Notes: generated by a model from the letters alone, not told the origin. Positions 1-7,056 are shown, counted from the stretch's first letter. The stretch is DNA of 30,669 nt from an uncultured Psychrobacillus sp. (GCA_934234185.1 CAKQHO010000032.1:1-30669), one strand, 5' to 3'. Made by a program: numbers and translations.

Positions 1-175
1 ATCCAGAAAAATAGATAAGCATTGATAGCTCATAAATTTTGCTGGCATCATCATTAAATGATGTCATTTTGTTTCTTCGCGAACAACTGCCGAAGCAAGT
101 TGATCGCTATATTTCTTGACGTTTTGCATGTTCAGTTTTCAATGTTCATATAAGTAAGTTGTTTTTTCGACAACT
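1..175 (-). ncRNA. Leader of an rRNA operon (16S gene lies beyond the left edge)
   Basis: Read on the minus strand, this stretch follows the -10 box at 181-186. It carries a short hairpin (AAGTTGT/ACAACTT, about 157-177) and then, at about 132-151, the block GAACATTGAAAACTGAAC, which resembles the boxA-containing segment of Bacillus rRNA leaders and spacers. It has no ORF. By comparison with Bacillus rrn leaders (about 150-200 nt), the 16S gene should begin just past base 1. The 16S sequence itself is not visible, so this is inferred from promoter strength and leader motifs. Confidence 0.72.
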
Positions 176-180
176 TCTTA

Positions 181-209
181 ATTTTATCACTTTCGACAGA
201 AAGTGTCAA
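181..209 (-). promoter_or_regulatory. rRNA operon promoter, proximal (P2-like)
   Basis: On the minus strand: -35 TTGACA (204-209), exactly 17 bases, -10 TAAAAT (181-186). This is a near-consensus sigma-A promoter pointing left into the rRNA-type leader. Confidence 0.8.
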
Positions 210-297
210 TAACTTTTTTAAAACTCTTTTATTCGAGTCAATATCTTATTAGGATACTAGTTAACTCGTTTTTTGTTGTCGTTTTAGCGACCTCTGT

Positions 298-327
298 ATC
301 TTATCATCGTTTGACCGCTTCCGTCAA
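298..327 (-). promoter_or_regulatory. rRNA operon promoter, distal (P1-like)
   Basis: On the minus strand: -35 TTGACG (322-327), 18 bases, -10 TAAGAT (298-303). It lies about 118 bases upstream of the second promoter, giving the tandem arrangement usual for Bacillus rRNA operons. Confidence 0.6.
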
Positions 328-338
328 CATAATTTCCT

Positions 339-360
339 AAAAAAATTACCGGAAAGTAAT
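339..360 (-). terminator. Weak intrinsic terminator after the GNAT gene
   Basis: Minus-strand hairpin ATTAC/GTAAT (345-360) followed by a run of seven U. The stem is only five A/U-rich pairs, so efficiency is doubtful. It lies just before the rRNA promoters and would limit read-through from the acetyltransferase gene. Confidence 0.35.
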
Positions 361-507
361 ATAAATCTATTCAGATAAGTTAGACAATCTCTTAGAGCTC
401 TTTAGTACTTAGATTCTACAACCGACAGTATGGGTTAATCCTTTAAATAATTTACTTACCTTGTAGAACTGTGTCAAGAAATATAGTCCACTTTTATAAG
501 AAAGTAT
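361..507. other. Non-coding gap between the rRNA promoters and the GNAT gene
   Basis: No ORF, RNA gene or clear regulatory site is visible. A 14-base segment at 473-486 is an inverted copy of one in the rRNA leader (107-120). Confidence 0.4.
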
Positions 508-1020
508 TTAAAACACTCTAACATCATCCCAGACATATACACTTTCTTTTAGCTGCTCCCCTCCAATAGTCACTTCTATTTGATCAACCTCTCTAGCCCC
601 TAGAGATTCATAAAAAAAACGAGCATCATTTTCGCAGAGCACTAACACCAACATAGTAAAAATACCTTGGTTAATTAACCCCTCTTTAATCGGCTCAACA
701 AGCCTCTTCCCCAAACCTTTCCCTTGATATTGCTTTAAAAGATAGATTGCATAAATTTCTCCTTGATACGTTGGATAATCTCCACTTCTTTCGATACCAC
801 CCGAGGAAAACCCTACTATCTCTCCCTTTTCATTTATCGCTACGTACACGCCTCCATTTGGAATCGCCTTATCCCAAATTCTCTTTCTACTATTATAAGT
901 AAGAGTATTTAAGTATTCTTCCGGTACTATACCTTTATAGGTAGATTTCCAACTATCGACGTGAACCTTTGCAATACCTTCCACATCATCTACTCCTGCT
1001 TCTCTAATAATATAATTCAT
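508..1020 (-). CDS. GNAT family N-acetyltransferase
   Basis: A 170-residue protein of single GNAT-domain length. The acetyl-CoA pyrophosphate-binding motif A is clear as QYQGKGLGKRLV (residues 97-108), preceded by the strand 'GEIYAIYLL' typical of beta-4. The N-terminal 'IREAGVDDVEGIAKVHVDSW' is the usual start of the fold in acetyltransferases acting on small molecules or protein N-termini. GNAT enzymes move an acetyl group from acetyl-CoA to an amine; the substrate cannot be told from the sequence. The ATG at 1020 has GAGGGAAG about 4 bases upstream. It is monocistronic between the pbuG terminator and the rRNA promoters. Family assignment is firm; function is unknown. Confidence 0.88.
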   Translation of the reverse strand: MNYIIREAGVDDVEGIAKVHVDSWKSTYKGIVPEEYLNTLTYNSRKRIWDKAIPNGGVYVAINEKGEIVGFSSGGIERSGDYPTYQGEIYAIYLLKQYQGKGLGKRLVEPIKEGLINQGIFTMLVLVLCENDARFFYESLGAREVDQIEVTIGGEQLKESVYVWDDVRVF

Positions 1021-1155
1021 TTACTTCCCTCTCTCCCTTCCTATCTAATAAATCTATTATTCCATTACTACCGAGACAGTCATTTATGTTAGACCTACCT
1101 CGTACCATAAATCTCTCTTTCTATATTCTTTGCCGAACAACGTTTCTCCTTTAAC

Positions 1156-1186
1156 AAAAAAAGAGAGGGTTTCAAACCCCTCTCCC
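1156..1186 (-). terminator. Intrinsic terminator of pbuG
   Basis: Minus-strand G/C-rich hairpin (AGAGGGG...CCCTCT) followed by eight U, starting 9 bases after the pbuG stop codon. Confidence 0.85.
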
Positions 1187-1194
1187 TCTAAAAG

Positions 1195-2529
1195 CTATAC
1201 ATGAAATATAAAGTACAGAACGAAAACTACCCACATTCCATACATTATTGGATGTATCTCTTTAATTCTACCTGCCGCAATCATGGTAATTGGGTAGAAG
1301 ATAAATCCGATGGCAATACCCGTTGCAATAGAATAAGTTAACGGCATCATGATTACAACAAAGAAAGCAGGAACAGCTACTTCGAATCGGTTCCAATCAA
1401 TTTTCCCTATTGAGGAAACCATTAGCACACCAACAATAATTAGCGCTGGTGCAGTTACATAAGAAGTAATAACACTTAGCAAAGGGTAAAAGAATAAAGA
1501 TAACAAGAATAGAACTCCTGTAACAATTGCTGCTAGGCCTGTGCGGGCACCAGCTGCAACTCCCGCGGTTGATTCTACATAAGAAGTTGTTGTAGAAGTA
1601 CCCGCGATTGCTCCAGTTACAGTTGCAATAGAGTCTGCTAAAAGAGCTTTTCCTGCTCTTGGAAGCTTCTCGTCCTTCATAAGACCAGCTTGGTTAGCTA
1701 CAGATATTAAAGTACCTGCTGTATCGAAGAAGTCTACAAACAAGAAAGTTAAAACTACTACTAAGAATTGTGTAGTAAGTAACGACATTGGATCGTTAAA
1801 TATTGCATCAAATGCAACTCCAAATGTTGGAGAAATATCTGGGATCCCGCCAACAACTGCTTCCGGAAGAGGAACAAGGGTAAAAATCATTCCCACTACT
1901 GCAGTTATTAGCATTCCATAGAAGATTCCTCCTTTAACTCCCTTTACCATCATTATTATTGTAATAACTAAACCAAAAATGGTTAGTAGTATATTAGGGT
2001 TGGTTAAATCACCGATAGAAGCTACAGTATTTTCGTTACTCACAATAATCTTTGCATTTTGTAACCCGATAAAAGTAATAAATAAACCGATCCCTGCACC
2101 AACAGCATATTTCAGCTCTGATGGAATAGCATTAATGATAGTTTCACGAATACCACTTAAAGATAGAATAATAAAAATAATACCTGAGAATAACACTCCT
2201 GTTAGAGCAACTTGCCAAGGAATTTCAAATTGTAAAACAACCGTGTAAGCAAAAAATGCATTTAGGCCCATACCCGGTGCCAAAGCAATCGGATACCTTG
2301 CCAAAACTCCCATAAGTATAGAACCGATAGCTGCAGCAATTGCCGTGGCAGTAAATACTGCACCTTTATCCATATACATAAAATCTGGTAATCCAGGTAC
2401 TGTTTCTAAAGACAAAGTTAGCGGATTGACTACTAAAATATAAGCCATTGCTAGGAATGTAGTTAAACCTCCAATAATTTCACGACGATAGTTCGTTCCT
2501 AACTCTTCAAAACGAAAATACTTTTTCAT
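1195..2529 (-). CDS. pbuG: Guanine/hypoxanthine permease (NCS2/AzgA family)
   Basis: A 444-residue polytopic membrane protein that imports guanine and hypoxanthine with protons for purine salvage. Family marks seen: the N-terminal 'REIIGGLTTFLAMAYILVVNP', the 'ALAPGMGLNAFFAYTVV' loop, 'FLFVDFFDTAGTLISVANQAG' (the substrate-site helix of AzgA-type NCS2 proteins) and 'GTSTTTSYVESTAGVAAGARTGL'. The frame is open upstream to 2571, but that extension runs into the attenuator hairpin. I choose the ATG at 2529 because GGAGG sits 5 bases before it. A guanine-type riboswitch, an attenuator and a possible PurR box pair precede it. Assignment to the PbuG rather than the PbuO subfamily rests on the guaA neighbourhood, so the symbol is slightly less certain than the function. 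Confidence 0.9.
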   Translation of the reverse strand: MKKYFRFEELGTNYRREIIGGLTTFLAMAYILVVNPLTLSLETVPGLPDFMYMDKGAVFTATAIAAAIGSILMGVLARYPIALAPGMGLNAFFAYTVVLQFEIPWQVALTGVLFSGIIFIILSLSGIRETIINAIPSELKYAVGAGIGLFITFIGLQNAKIIVSNENTVASIGDLTNPNILLTIFGLVITIIMMVKGVKGGIFYGMLITAVVGMIFTLVPLPEAVVGGIPDISPTFGVAFDAIFNDPMSLLTTQFLVVVLTFLFVDFFDTAGTLISVANQAGLMKDEKLPRAGKALLADSIATVTGAIAGTSTTTSYVESTAGVAAGARTGLAAIVTGVLFLLSLFFYPLLSVITSYVTAPALIIVGVLMVSSIGKIDWNRFEVAVPAFFVVIMMPLTYSIATGIAIGFIFYPITMIAAGRIKEIHPIMYGMWVVFVLYFIFHV

Positions 2530-2560
2530 AAGTTCCTCCATTTTTTTGTCTAGAATAACG

Positions 2561-2592
2561 AAAAAAAGCATACGACTAATGTCGTATGCTTA
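2561..2592 (-). terminator. Riboswitch-controlled attenuator of pbuG
   Basis: Minus-strand hairpin AGCATACGAC / GTCGTATGCT with a three-base loop, followed by seven U, between the purine aptamer and the pbuG start. Its 5' arm (ATACGAC) is complementary to the 5' strand of aptamer helix P1 (GTCGTAT). P1 and terminator can therefore coexist, while an unliganded RNA can form an antiterminator: an OFF switch on purine binding. Confidence 0.82.
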
Positions 2593-2623
2593 GCATCTCT
2601 AATAAGTGAATAGAAAATAACAG

Positions 2624-2700
2624 TCACTCATCGTAGTCGGATCATTTACGGTGATCCGGTAGAGACTTTTGGGCCTTATTCCCAACGTTATACGACGACA
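2624..2700 (-). ncRNA. Purine riboswitch aptamer, guanine class (pbuG leader)
   Basis: On the minus strand this matches the purine riboswitch core: P1 TCGTCGTA/TACGATGA, the GGAATAAGG...CC loop of P2, the conserved AGTCTCTACC junction and ACCGTAAAT in L3. The specificity base in J3/1 (GACTACG) is C, which in this family selects guanine/hypoxanthine; adenine aptamers have U there. The aptamer sits between a sigma-A promoter and an attenuator upstream of pbuG. Confidence 0.93.
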
Positions 2701-2718
2701 TAATTAAATTATGTTAGT

Positions 2719-2747
2719 AATATATCATCCATTTAAAAGAAAATCAA
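2719..2747 (-). promoter_or_regulatory. Sigma-A promoter of pbuG
   Basis: Minus-strand -35 TTGATT (2742-2747), 17 bases, -10 TATATT (2719-2724). Transcription would start just before the aptamer. Confidence 0.7.
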
Positions 2748-2751
2748 TATG

Positions 2752-2796
2752 AAAAGGCGAACATTTTTTATTTTTTTAAACTAATAGTTCGTTTTT
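2752..2796. promoter_or_regulatory. Probable PurR operator (inverted PurBox pair)
   Basis: Two inverted CGAAC cores (2758-2762 on plus, 2787-2791 on minus) in A/T-rich flanks resemble the Bacillus PurBox AWWWCCGAACWWT. The minus-strand box AAAAACGAACTAT differs at one position; the other is poorer. They lie directly upstream of the pbuG -35. The separation of the two 13-mers is 18 bases, near but not exactly the 16-17 I recall for B. subtilis, so this is probable rather than certain. Confidence 0.55.
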
Positions 2797-2859
2797 ACAT
2801 TTTTCTTCCTCTATATGAAAGAACTAAAAGACCTATCTACTTTTTTCTTATTGGGTGAC

Positions 2860-3465
2860 TTATTCACCTTCTCCTGCCTCTTCTTCGTCTTCCCAATCCT
2901 CAGGATAAACAGAGCTATCGTACACTTCATTTGTTTCGGCATCAATCATGTTAAAAGTTAGCTTCAGATCATCACCTGACTTGCCATCGAATGCACTATA
3001 GTATGCTCCAGAAAATACCAACCCTAAAATAGCAAATCCATCAAAGCTATTCTCATATTCTGCACGCTTTACTTTTATATCAAATTCATCGAATTTTTTA
3101 TTATAAGATATTTCTTTAATGGATGGATAATCACCAGAAGTAACCATTTCTTCAATAGAGGTTACCATCTCTTGTTTCATCTCAGTCATTAACTCTTTAT
3201 GCTTAGATTTTGACATTTTATAAGTTACAGATCCATCTTCATTAATTTTTGCGTCAGAAAATCCTTCTTCTTCAGCAGCACTAAGAATTTCTGCCTCTGT
3301 GGATTCTTCAAAAAAGCTTTGTGGTAGAGTTACTTCTACATTTCGTAGTCCCTTGTCAACATTCAGTTCTTCACCAGAAGCTTCCTTTGATTTATTTTCG
3401 CTTTCGTTATCTCCACACCCAGCAAGTAATGCTACTGCTACAACTGCTATCAACCATTTTTTCAT
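2860..3465 (-). CDS. Putative lipoprotein of unknown function
   Basis: A 201-residue protein beginning MKKWLIAVVAVALLAGC: a short lipoprotein signal with lipobox LAGC and lipidated Cys17, so it is predicted to be anchored outside the cytoplasmic membrane. The body is soluble and acidic, has no domain I recognise, and ends in a strongly acidic tail (EDWEDEEEAGEGE). The ATG at 3465 is preceded by GAGGAG. It lies 31 bases downstream of another lipoprotein gene in the same direction, so the two are probably co-transcribed. No function can be assigned; the pairing suggests a shared envelope role. Confidence 0.8.
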   Translation of the reverse strand: MKKWLIAVVAVALLAGCGDNESENKSKEASGEELNVDKGLRNVEVTLPQSFFEESTEAEILSAAEEEGFSDAKINEDGSVTYKMSKSKHKELMTEMKQEMVTSIEEMVTSGDYPSIKEISYNKKFDEFDIKVKRAEYENSFDGFAILGLVFSGAYYSAFDGKSGDDLKLTFNMIDAETNEVYDSSVYPEDWEDEEEAGEGE

Positions 3466-3496
3466 TTTATACTCGCTCCTCTTTTAAGACTGCCTG

Positions 3497-4222
3497 TTAC
3501 CAAGACCAGCCATAACTCTTTACTTCAATAGTTGCTACCTTTGAAGCAGCACCCTCCGGAAGGTCTGGATAGCTCAATTCAAATCCAGCTTCGTTTCCAG
3601 GAGCAAGACCAATATCAACACTGCCATCCAGGATTCCGAGCAAGTTGCCATCCTTGTCAAATAAAGCAGCTGCCAAGCGAATATCATCTTGTTGTTCTTC
3701 AGTAGGGTTCTTCACTAAACCAGTCACTTTATAGCCATATTCTCCTTCAATTCCTTTAACAGCAGAGACCTCCATTAGATTTGGTGCCTTTGTTGTCTCT
3801 TGAAAATTAAAGTTAAAGGTTGTTTCTTTAAATTCTGCTGCAGATGATACTCCATCTAAAATAGTAGATTCTACAACATAAGCTTTTTCGCCAGGATTAA
3901 CTACACTTGGAACCGAATAGATCATTGTAGAGGTTCCTAATACACTATCATCTTGACCTTTATAATTCATTTGGGTTTCCCCAATTTCAACCGCGATGTC
4001 ACCTGTATTTTCAAAGATTGCCGCTGAATGCACCCACACCGAGTCAATAGAATCTACCCAAGCACCATTCGCCTGTTGAGCAATTTCCACCTTCGCTGTA
4101 GATTTTTTCTCTTCAGCCTCTTTCGTCATATCTGTTTTTCCCTCACTAGACACAGTTATTTTTTCATCACCACATGCAACTAGCAATAGGGATAATAGGA
4201 TTAATTTACTTATTTTCTTCAT
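3497..4222 (-). CDS. FxLYD-domain lipoprotein
   Basis: A 241-residue lipoprotein with signal MKKISKLILLSLLLVAC (lipobox LVAC, lipidated Cys17). The C-terminal half, about residues 150-190, reads as an FxLYD-type beta-sandwich: 'YKVTGLVKNPTEEQQDDIRL' followed by 'AALFDKDGNLLG'. A similar earlier stretch (INTGDIAVEIGETQMNYKG-like, about residues 70-95) may be a second copy. FxLYD domains occur on secreted and surface proteins, with no known catalytic role. The frame opens at a GTG at 4231, but that GTG lies inside the ribosome site AAAGGTGAT. I use the ATG at 4222, 6 bases after it. First gene of a probable two-lipoprotein operon. Confidence 0.8.
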   Translation of the reverse strand: MKKISKLILLSLLLVACGDEKITVSSEGKTDMTKEAEEKKSTAKVEIAQQANGAWVDSIDSVWVHSAAIFENTGDIAVEIGETQMNYKGQDDSVLGTSTMIYSVPSVVNPGEKAYVVESTILDGVSSAAEFKETTFNFNFQETTKAPNLMEVSAVKGIEGEYGYKVTGLVKNPTEEQQDDIRLAAALFDKDGNLLGILDGSVDIGLAPGNEAGFELSYPDLPEGAASKVATIEVKSYGWSW

Positions 4223-4250
4223 TTCCATCACCTTTCTTTAGTACCATAGA

Positions 4251-4256
4251 ATCTTA
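4251..4256 (-). promoter_or_regulatory. Possible extended -10 for the lipoprotein pair
   Basis: Minus-strand TGATAAGAT (extended TG plus hexamer TAAGAT), about 30 bases upstream of the ATG at 4222. No convincing -35 box is present, so this is tentative. Confidence 0.3.
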
Positions 4257-4384
4257 TCATACGAATGAAGCTGCAATTATTATTTTAATTATTGTAATCA
4301 TATTGAATATTTATCATTAAAAGAAAGTTATACAAATAATCAGGAGGTCTAAGTACTTTGTTTAAGGAAGTAGTATTATCAAAC

Positions 4385-4433
4385 AAAAAAGCTTGGAGAA
4401 CCTTATTAAAATAAGGATCTTCAAGCTTTTTTA
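4385..4433. terminator. Strong bidirectional terminator
   Basis: Hairpin AAAAAAGCTTG...CAAGCTTTTTT with about 15 pairs and one internal mismatch. It has a U run in either direction. On the minus strand it follows the small basic protein gene by about 28 bases. Confidence 0.85.
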
Positions 4434-4461
4434 AATTTCTTACTAGGCTATATCATAACTA

Positions 4462-4611
4462 TTATTTGTCTGTTTGTTTTTTCTTCTTTTCCAAATACTC
4501 TGTACGTATTTTTTCAAGTTGCTGCTTTTTATCCAATTTGGCAGGCTTGTTCTTTTCATGATACTTTGCCACTGCTGCCTTACCTTTTGCATCAAGTTGA
4601 TATTTTCCCAA
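4462..4611 (-). CDS. Small, highly basic, Lys-rich protein (49 aa)
   Basis: A short gene with a TTG start at 4611 and TAA at 4462-4464. The product starts MGKYQLDAKGKAAVAKYHEKN and ends EKKKKQTDK. It is rich in Lys, Ala and Gln, contains no Cys or Trp and no membrane segment, and would be helical and strongly basic. AGGTGA stands 5 bases before the TTG; a GTG at 4620 is an alternative start but lies within that ribosome site. A strong terminator follows. I recognise the 'MGKY-L-KGK-A--KYHE' style from small conserved Bacillus proteins but know no function. Coding status rests on start, ribosome site, composition and terminator together. Confidence 0.7.
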   Translation of the reverse strand: MGKYQLDAKGKAAVAKYHEKNKPAKLDKKQQLEKIRTEYLEKKKKQTDK

Positions 4612-4712
4612 TGTGTTCACCTACTTTTTTACCTTACAAGAGAATCTAATGGCCTTATTTTATGGAAATATTATTACTTTATTAGTGTACCCGCATTTAT
4701 CAATAAAAAGTA

Positions 4713-5117
4713 TTATTTTTTCAGGGAATCAGTTGTTGTTCTATATGAGATTCCCTGAGCAATTGCATTGAAGCAATAGATTAACAGCATAAAAATAAAT
4801 AACGGTGGAAGAATCATCCAAAATTGTTTTGTAATAAAAACTGATTTCGCAGCAGCTATCATTCCTGAAAGCTCATATATCTCTGGTATTAATCTGGTCG
4901 GAGAATCAGCATAATATGCAGCTCCTCCAACAAAGATTGATAGTATTCCTAAATGCACAAACATCTGAAGCACTTGGACAATATGCTGGGTCCACATTAA
5001 CACAATCTTAGACCATAGCTGAGGATTAATATGCTTGATTACTATCCAAACTATTGAACCACCCATCACCACTGAACTAATTGGCTGGCATGAGCCCGGT
5101 AAAATATCGAACTCATA
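4713..5117 (-). pseudogene. C-terminal remnant of a peptide/nickel-type ABC permease
   Basis: An intact reading frame of about 119 codons from a GTG at 5072, or about 133 if read from just after the in-frame TAG at 5115-5117. It has the C-terminal half of an OppC/DppC-like permease: three hydrophobic segments ('VQVLQMFVHLGILSIFVGGA', 'GMIAAAKSVFITKQFW', 'ILPPLFIFMLLIYCFNAIAQ'). Full permeases are about 300 residues and carry the N-terminal helices and EAA loop, which are absent here. In-frame stops (TAG at 5115-5117 and TAA further up) break the upstream frame, and no good ribosome site precedes the GTG. No other transporter subunit is nearby. I read it as a decayed gene; a truncated but expressed small membrane protein is the alternative. 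Confidence 0.55.
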
Positions 5118-5120
5118 CTA
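5083..5120 (+). repeat. Inverted repeat at the broken end of the permease remnant
   Basis: Arms TGGCTGGCATGAG and CTCATACTAGCCA pair at 12 of 13 positions with a ~17-base loop, followed on the plus strand by GTTTTTG. It could act as a plus-strand terminator. It coincides with the point where the permease frame breaks. Confidence 0.5.
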
Positions 5121-5202
5121 GCCAGTTTTTGTGTAATTCGATAGTTGACCAATAGTTTTTTAATTCATCTTAAAGTCGCCTATTATTTCAATAACTCAGA
5201 TT

Positions 5203-5250
5203 AAAAAAACCTTCCTATCATCATGAATTACACGAATAAAGGAAGGTCTT
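5203..5250. terminator. Intrinsic terminator downstream of guaA
   Basis: Stem ACCTTCC/GGAAGGT (5209-5215 with 5241-5247) with a 25-base loop. A run of seven U follows on the minus strand and a U-rich tract on the plus strand. Confidence 0.6.
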
Positions 5251-5310
5251 TTCTTATTTTATACCGTTGAACTAATAAGTCTCTGTTATAGTAGCTACCT
5301 ACTACATCCC

Positions 5311-5400
5311 TGCGCCTGTCACTTCGCTATCGGCGCAAACATCAGCCCCGCTAACGCGGGATTTTTCTGCGGTGCGTTGCTCCTCGAAAAAAAGCTGATG
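5311..5400. repeat. GC-rich structured element directly after guaA
   Basis: Three nested or adjacent inverted repeats: TGCGCC...GGCGCA (5311-5337), CCCGC TAAC GCGGG (5347-5360, followed on plus by ATTTTTC), and outer arms CATCAGC/GCTGATG (5340-5346 with 5394-5400). It is clearly more GC-rich than its surroundings and has no ORF. It may be a terminator complex of guaA or a copy of an interspersed repeat; only one copy is present here. Confidence 0.5.
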
Positions 5401-5401
5401 C

Positions 5402-6955
5402 TTACTCCCACTCAATAGTAGCAGGTGGCTTGCTCGTTACATCATACAGTACGCGGTTGATGTGTGGTACTTCGTTTACGAGGCGTACTGAAATTTTTTC
5501 TAGGACGTCCCATGGGATACGTGCCCAGTCTGATGTCATGCCGTCGATGGATGTTACGGCACGGATTCCGATTGCGTAGTCATATGTGCGTGCATCTCCC
5601 ATTACACCTACACTGCGGATGTCAGGTAGTACAGTGAAGTATTGCCAGATGTCGCGTTCAAGTCCAGCCTTTGCGATTTCTTCGCGAAGGATGGCATCGG
5701 ATTCACGAACGATTTCTAATTTTTCTTCTGTTATTTCTCCAAGGACACGGATAGCAAGACCAGGGCCAGGGAAAGGCTGGCGCCAAACGATTTCCTCTGG
5801 TAGTCCTAGCTCAGTACCAAGTTCACGTACCTCATCCTTGAATAATGTTTTTAGTGGCTCGATTAGTTTGAACTGCATGTCCTCTGGAAGTCCGCCTACA
5901 TTATGGTGAGACTTGATTGTTTGGGCAGTTGCAGTACCACTTTCGATGATATCAGTGTAAAGAGTTCCTTGTGCCAGGAAATCCATTCCTTCTAGCTTAG
6001 ATGCTTCATCATCAAATACATAGATGAATTCATTACCGATGATTTTACGTTTTTTCTCAGGATCTGCAACTCCAGCCAGCTTGCTCATGAAACGTTCGCG
6101 TGCATCGATTTTGATCACGTTCATATGGAAGCCCTCGGAGAAGGTTTTCATTACACCCTCTGCCTCACCTTTACGAAGCAGATTATGATCTACGAACATA
6201 CAAGTCAATTGGTCGCCAATTGCTTTATGTATTAGCACTGCTACTACTGAGGAATCTACTCCACCGCTTAGTGCGCATAGTACCTTTTTATCTCCTACTA
6301 CTTCTCGGATTTTCTCGATTTCCATTTCGATGAAGCTTTCCATAGTCCAGTCGCCTTTTGCTTTACAAACATCAAATACAAACTGACGAAGCAATTCGAT
6401 TCCGTAAATGGAATGACGTACCTCTGGATGGAATTGAACTGCAAAAAGACCCTTTTCCACATTGGCCATCGCTGCTACTTCACAGGAAGGGCTGGTTGCA
6501 ATAACTTCAAAGCCTTCTGGTGCTGCGGTAACATGGTCTCCATGGCTCATCCAAACTACATGATTTTTCGGAAGATTTCCAAATAATGCTGTCGGGTTTT
6601 TCACGTTGATTTCAGCTTTACCATATTCACGGAAGGAAGCTTTTTCTACTTTACCGCCATAGAAATGAGCCATTAGCTGCATTCCATAACAAATACCTAA
6701 GATCGGAATGTTTAACTCAAAAATGGCTGGATCAATATGAAATGCATTTTTGTCATAAACCGAGTTTGGACCACCCGAGAAAATAATTCCTGTTGCATTC
6801 ATTTTTTTCAAATCATCCGCTGTAACTGTGTGTGGATGAAGCTCACTATAAACACCAAATTCACGGATACGACGAGTAATTAGCTGATTGTACTGACTAC
6901 CAAAATCTAAAACTACAATCTTTTCCTGCTCTTTCAACAATGGAGCTGAAGACAT
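5402..6955 (-). CDS. guaA: GMP synthase (glutamine-hydrolysing)
   Basis: A 517-residue enzyme converting XMP, ATP and glutamine to GMP in the cytosol, the last step of guanine nucleotide synthesis. Class I glutamine amidotransferase domain at the N-terminus: nucleophile Cys89 in GICYG, with His176 and Glu178 in FHPEV. The ATP pyrophosphatase domain has the PP-loop SGGVDSS (230-236). The C-terminal dimerisation domain ends in the family-typical 'SKPPATIEWE'. Full length. The frame opens at a GTG at 6964, but this overlaps the ribosome site GAAGAGGTGG; the ATG at 6955 is the start. It is preceded by a guanine riboswitch and terminators, so expression should fall when guanine is plentiful. Confidence 0.98.
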   Translation of the reverse strand: MSSAPLLKEQEKIVVLDFGSQYNQLITRRIREFGVYSELHPHTVTADDLKKMNATGIIFSGGPNSVYDKNAFHIDPAIFELNIPILGICYGMQLMAHFYGGKVEKASFREYGKAEINVKNPTALFGNLPKNHVVWMSHGDHVTAAPEGFEVIATSPSCEVAAMANVEKGLFAVQFHPEVRHSIYGIELLRQFVFDVCKAKGDWTMESFIEMEIEKIREVVGDKKVLCALSGGVDSSVVAVLIHKAIGDQLTCMFVDHNLLRKGEAEGVMKTFSEGFHMNVIKIDARERFMSKLAGVADPEKKRKIIGNEFIYVFDDEASKLEGMDFLAQGTLYTDIIESGTATAQTIKSHHNVGGLPEDMQFKLIEPLKTLFKDEVRELGTELGLPEEIVWRQPFPGPGLAIRVLGEITEEKLEIVRESDAILREEIAKAGLERDIWQYFTVLPDIRSVGVMGDARTYDYAIGIRAVTSIDGMTSDWARIPWDVLEKISVRLVNEVPHINRVLYDVTSKPPATIEWE

Positions 6956-7002
6956 TTTATCCACCTCTTCTAAATATTTCCCAAACGGAGCGAGCGTATA
7001 AT

Positions 7003-7042
7003 AAAAAAACGCGTACGAAAGTATTCCTCTTTCTACGCGTTT
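7003..7042 (-). terminator. Strong attenuator hairpin in the guaA leader
   Basis: Minus-strand stem AACGCGTA GAAAG / CTTTC GTACGCGTT followed by seven U, about 50 bases before the guaA start. It is the second of two tandem hairpins after the riboswitch aptamer and has the better U tract. Confidence 0.8.
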
Positions 7043-7056
7043 ATGTACTCTACTTG

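Noticed and set aside
2530..2571. N-terminal extension of pbuG (MLFFVILDKK...)
   Set aside because: It overlaps the attenuator U tract and hairpin; the ATG at 2529 has a proper ribosome site.
4358..4414. 18-codon plus-strand ORF with TTG start after AGGAGG, ending in a hairpin, like a leader peptide
   Set aside because: No plus-strand gene follows, the AGGAGG-to-TTG spacing is long, and the hairpin is better explained as the terminator of the minus-strand small protein gene.
4474..4758. 94-codon plus-strand ORF opposite the small basic protein
   Set aside because: Phe/Leu-rich shadow of Lys-rich minus-strand coding, no ribosome site, runs through the end of the permease remnant.
5586..5909. 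107-codon antisense ORF in guaA
   Set aside because: Lies entirely within the catalytic gene on the other strand, Ser/Arg-rich composition, no ribosome site; shadow frame.
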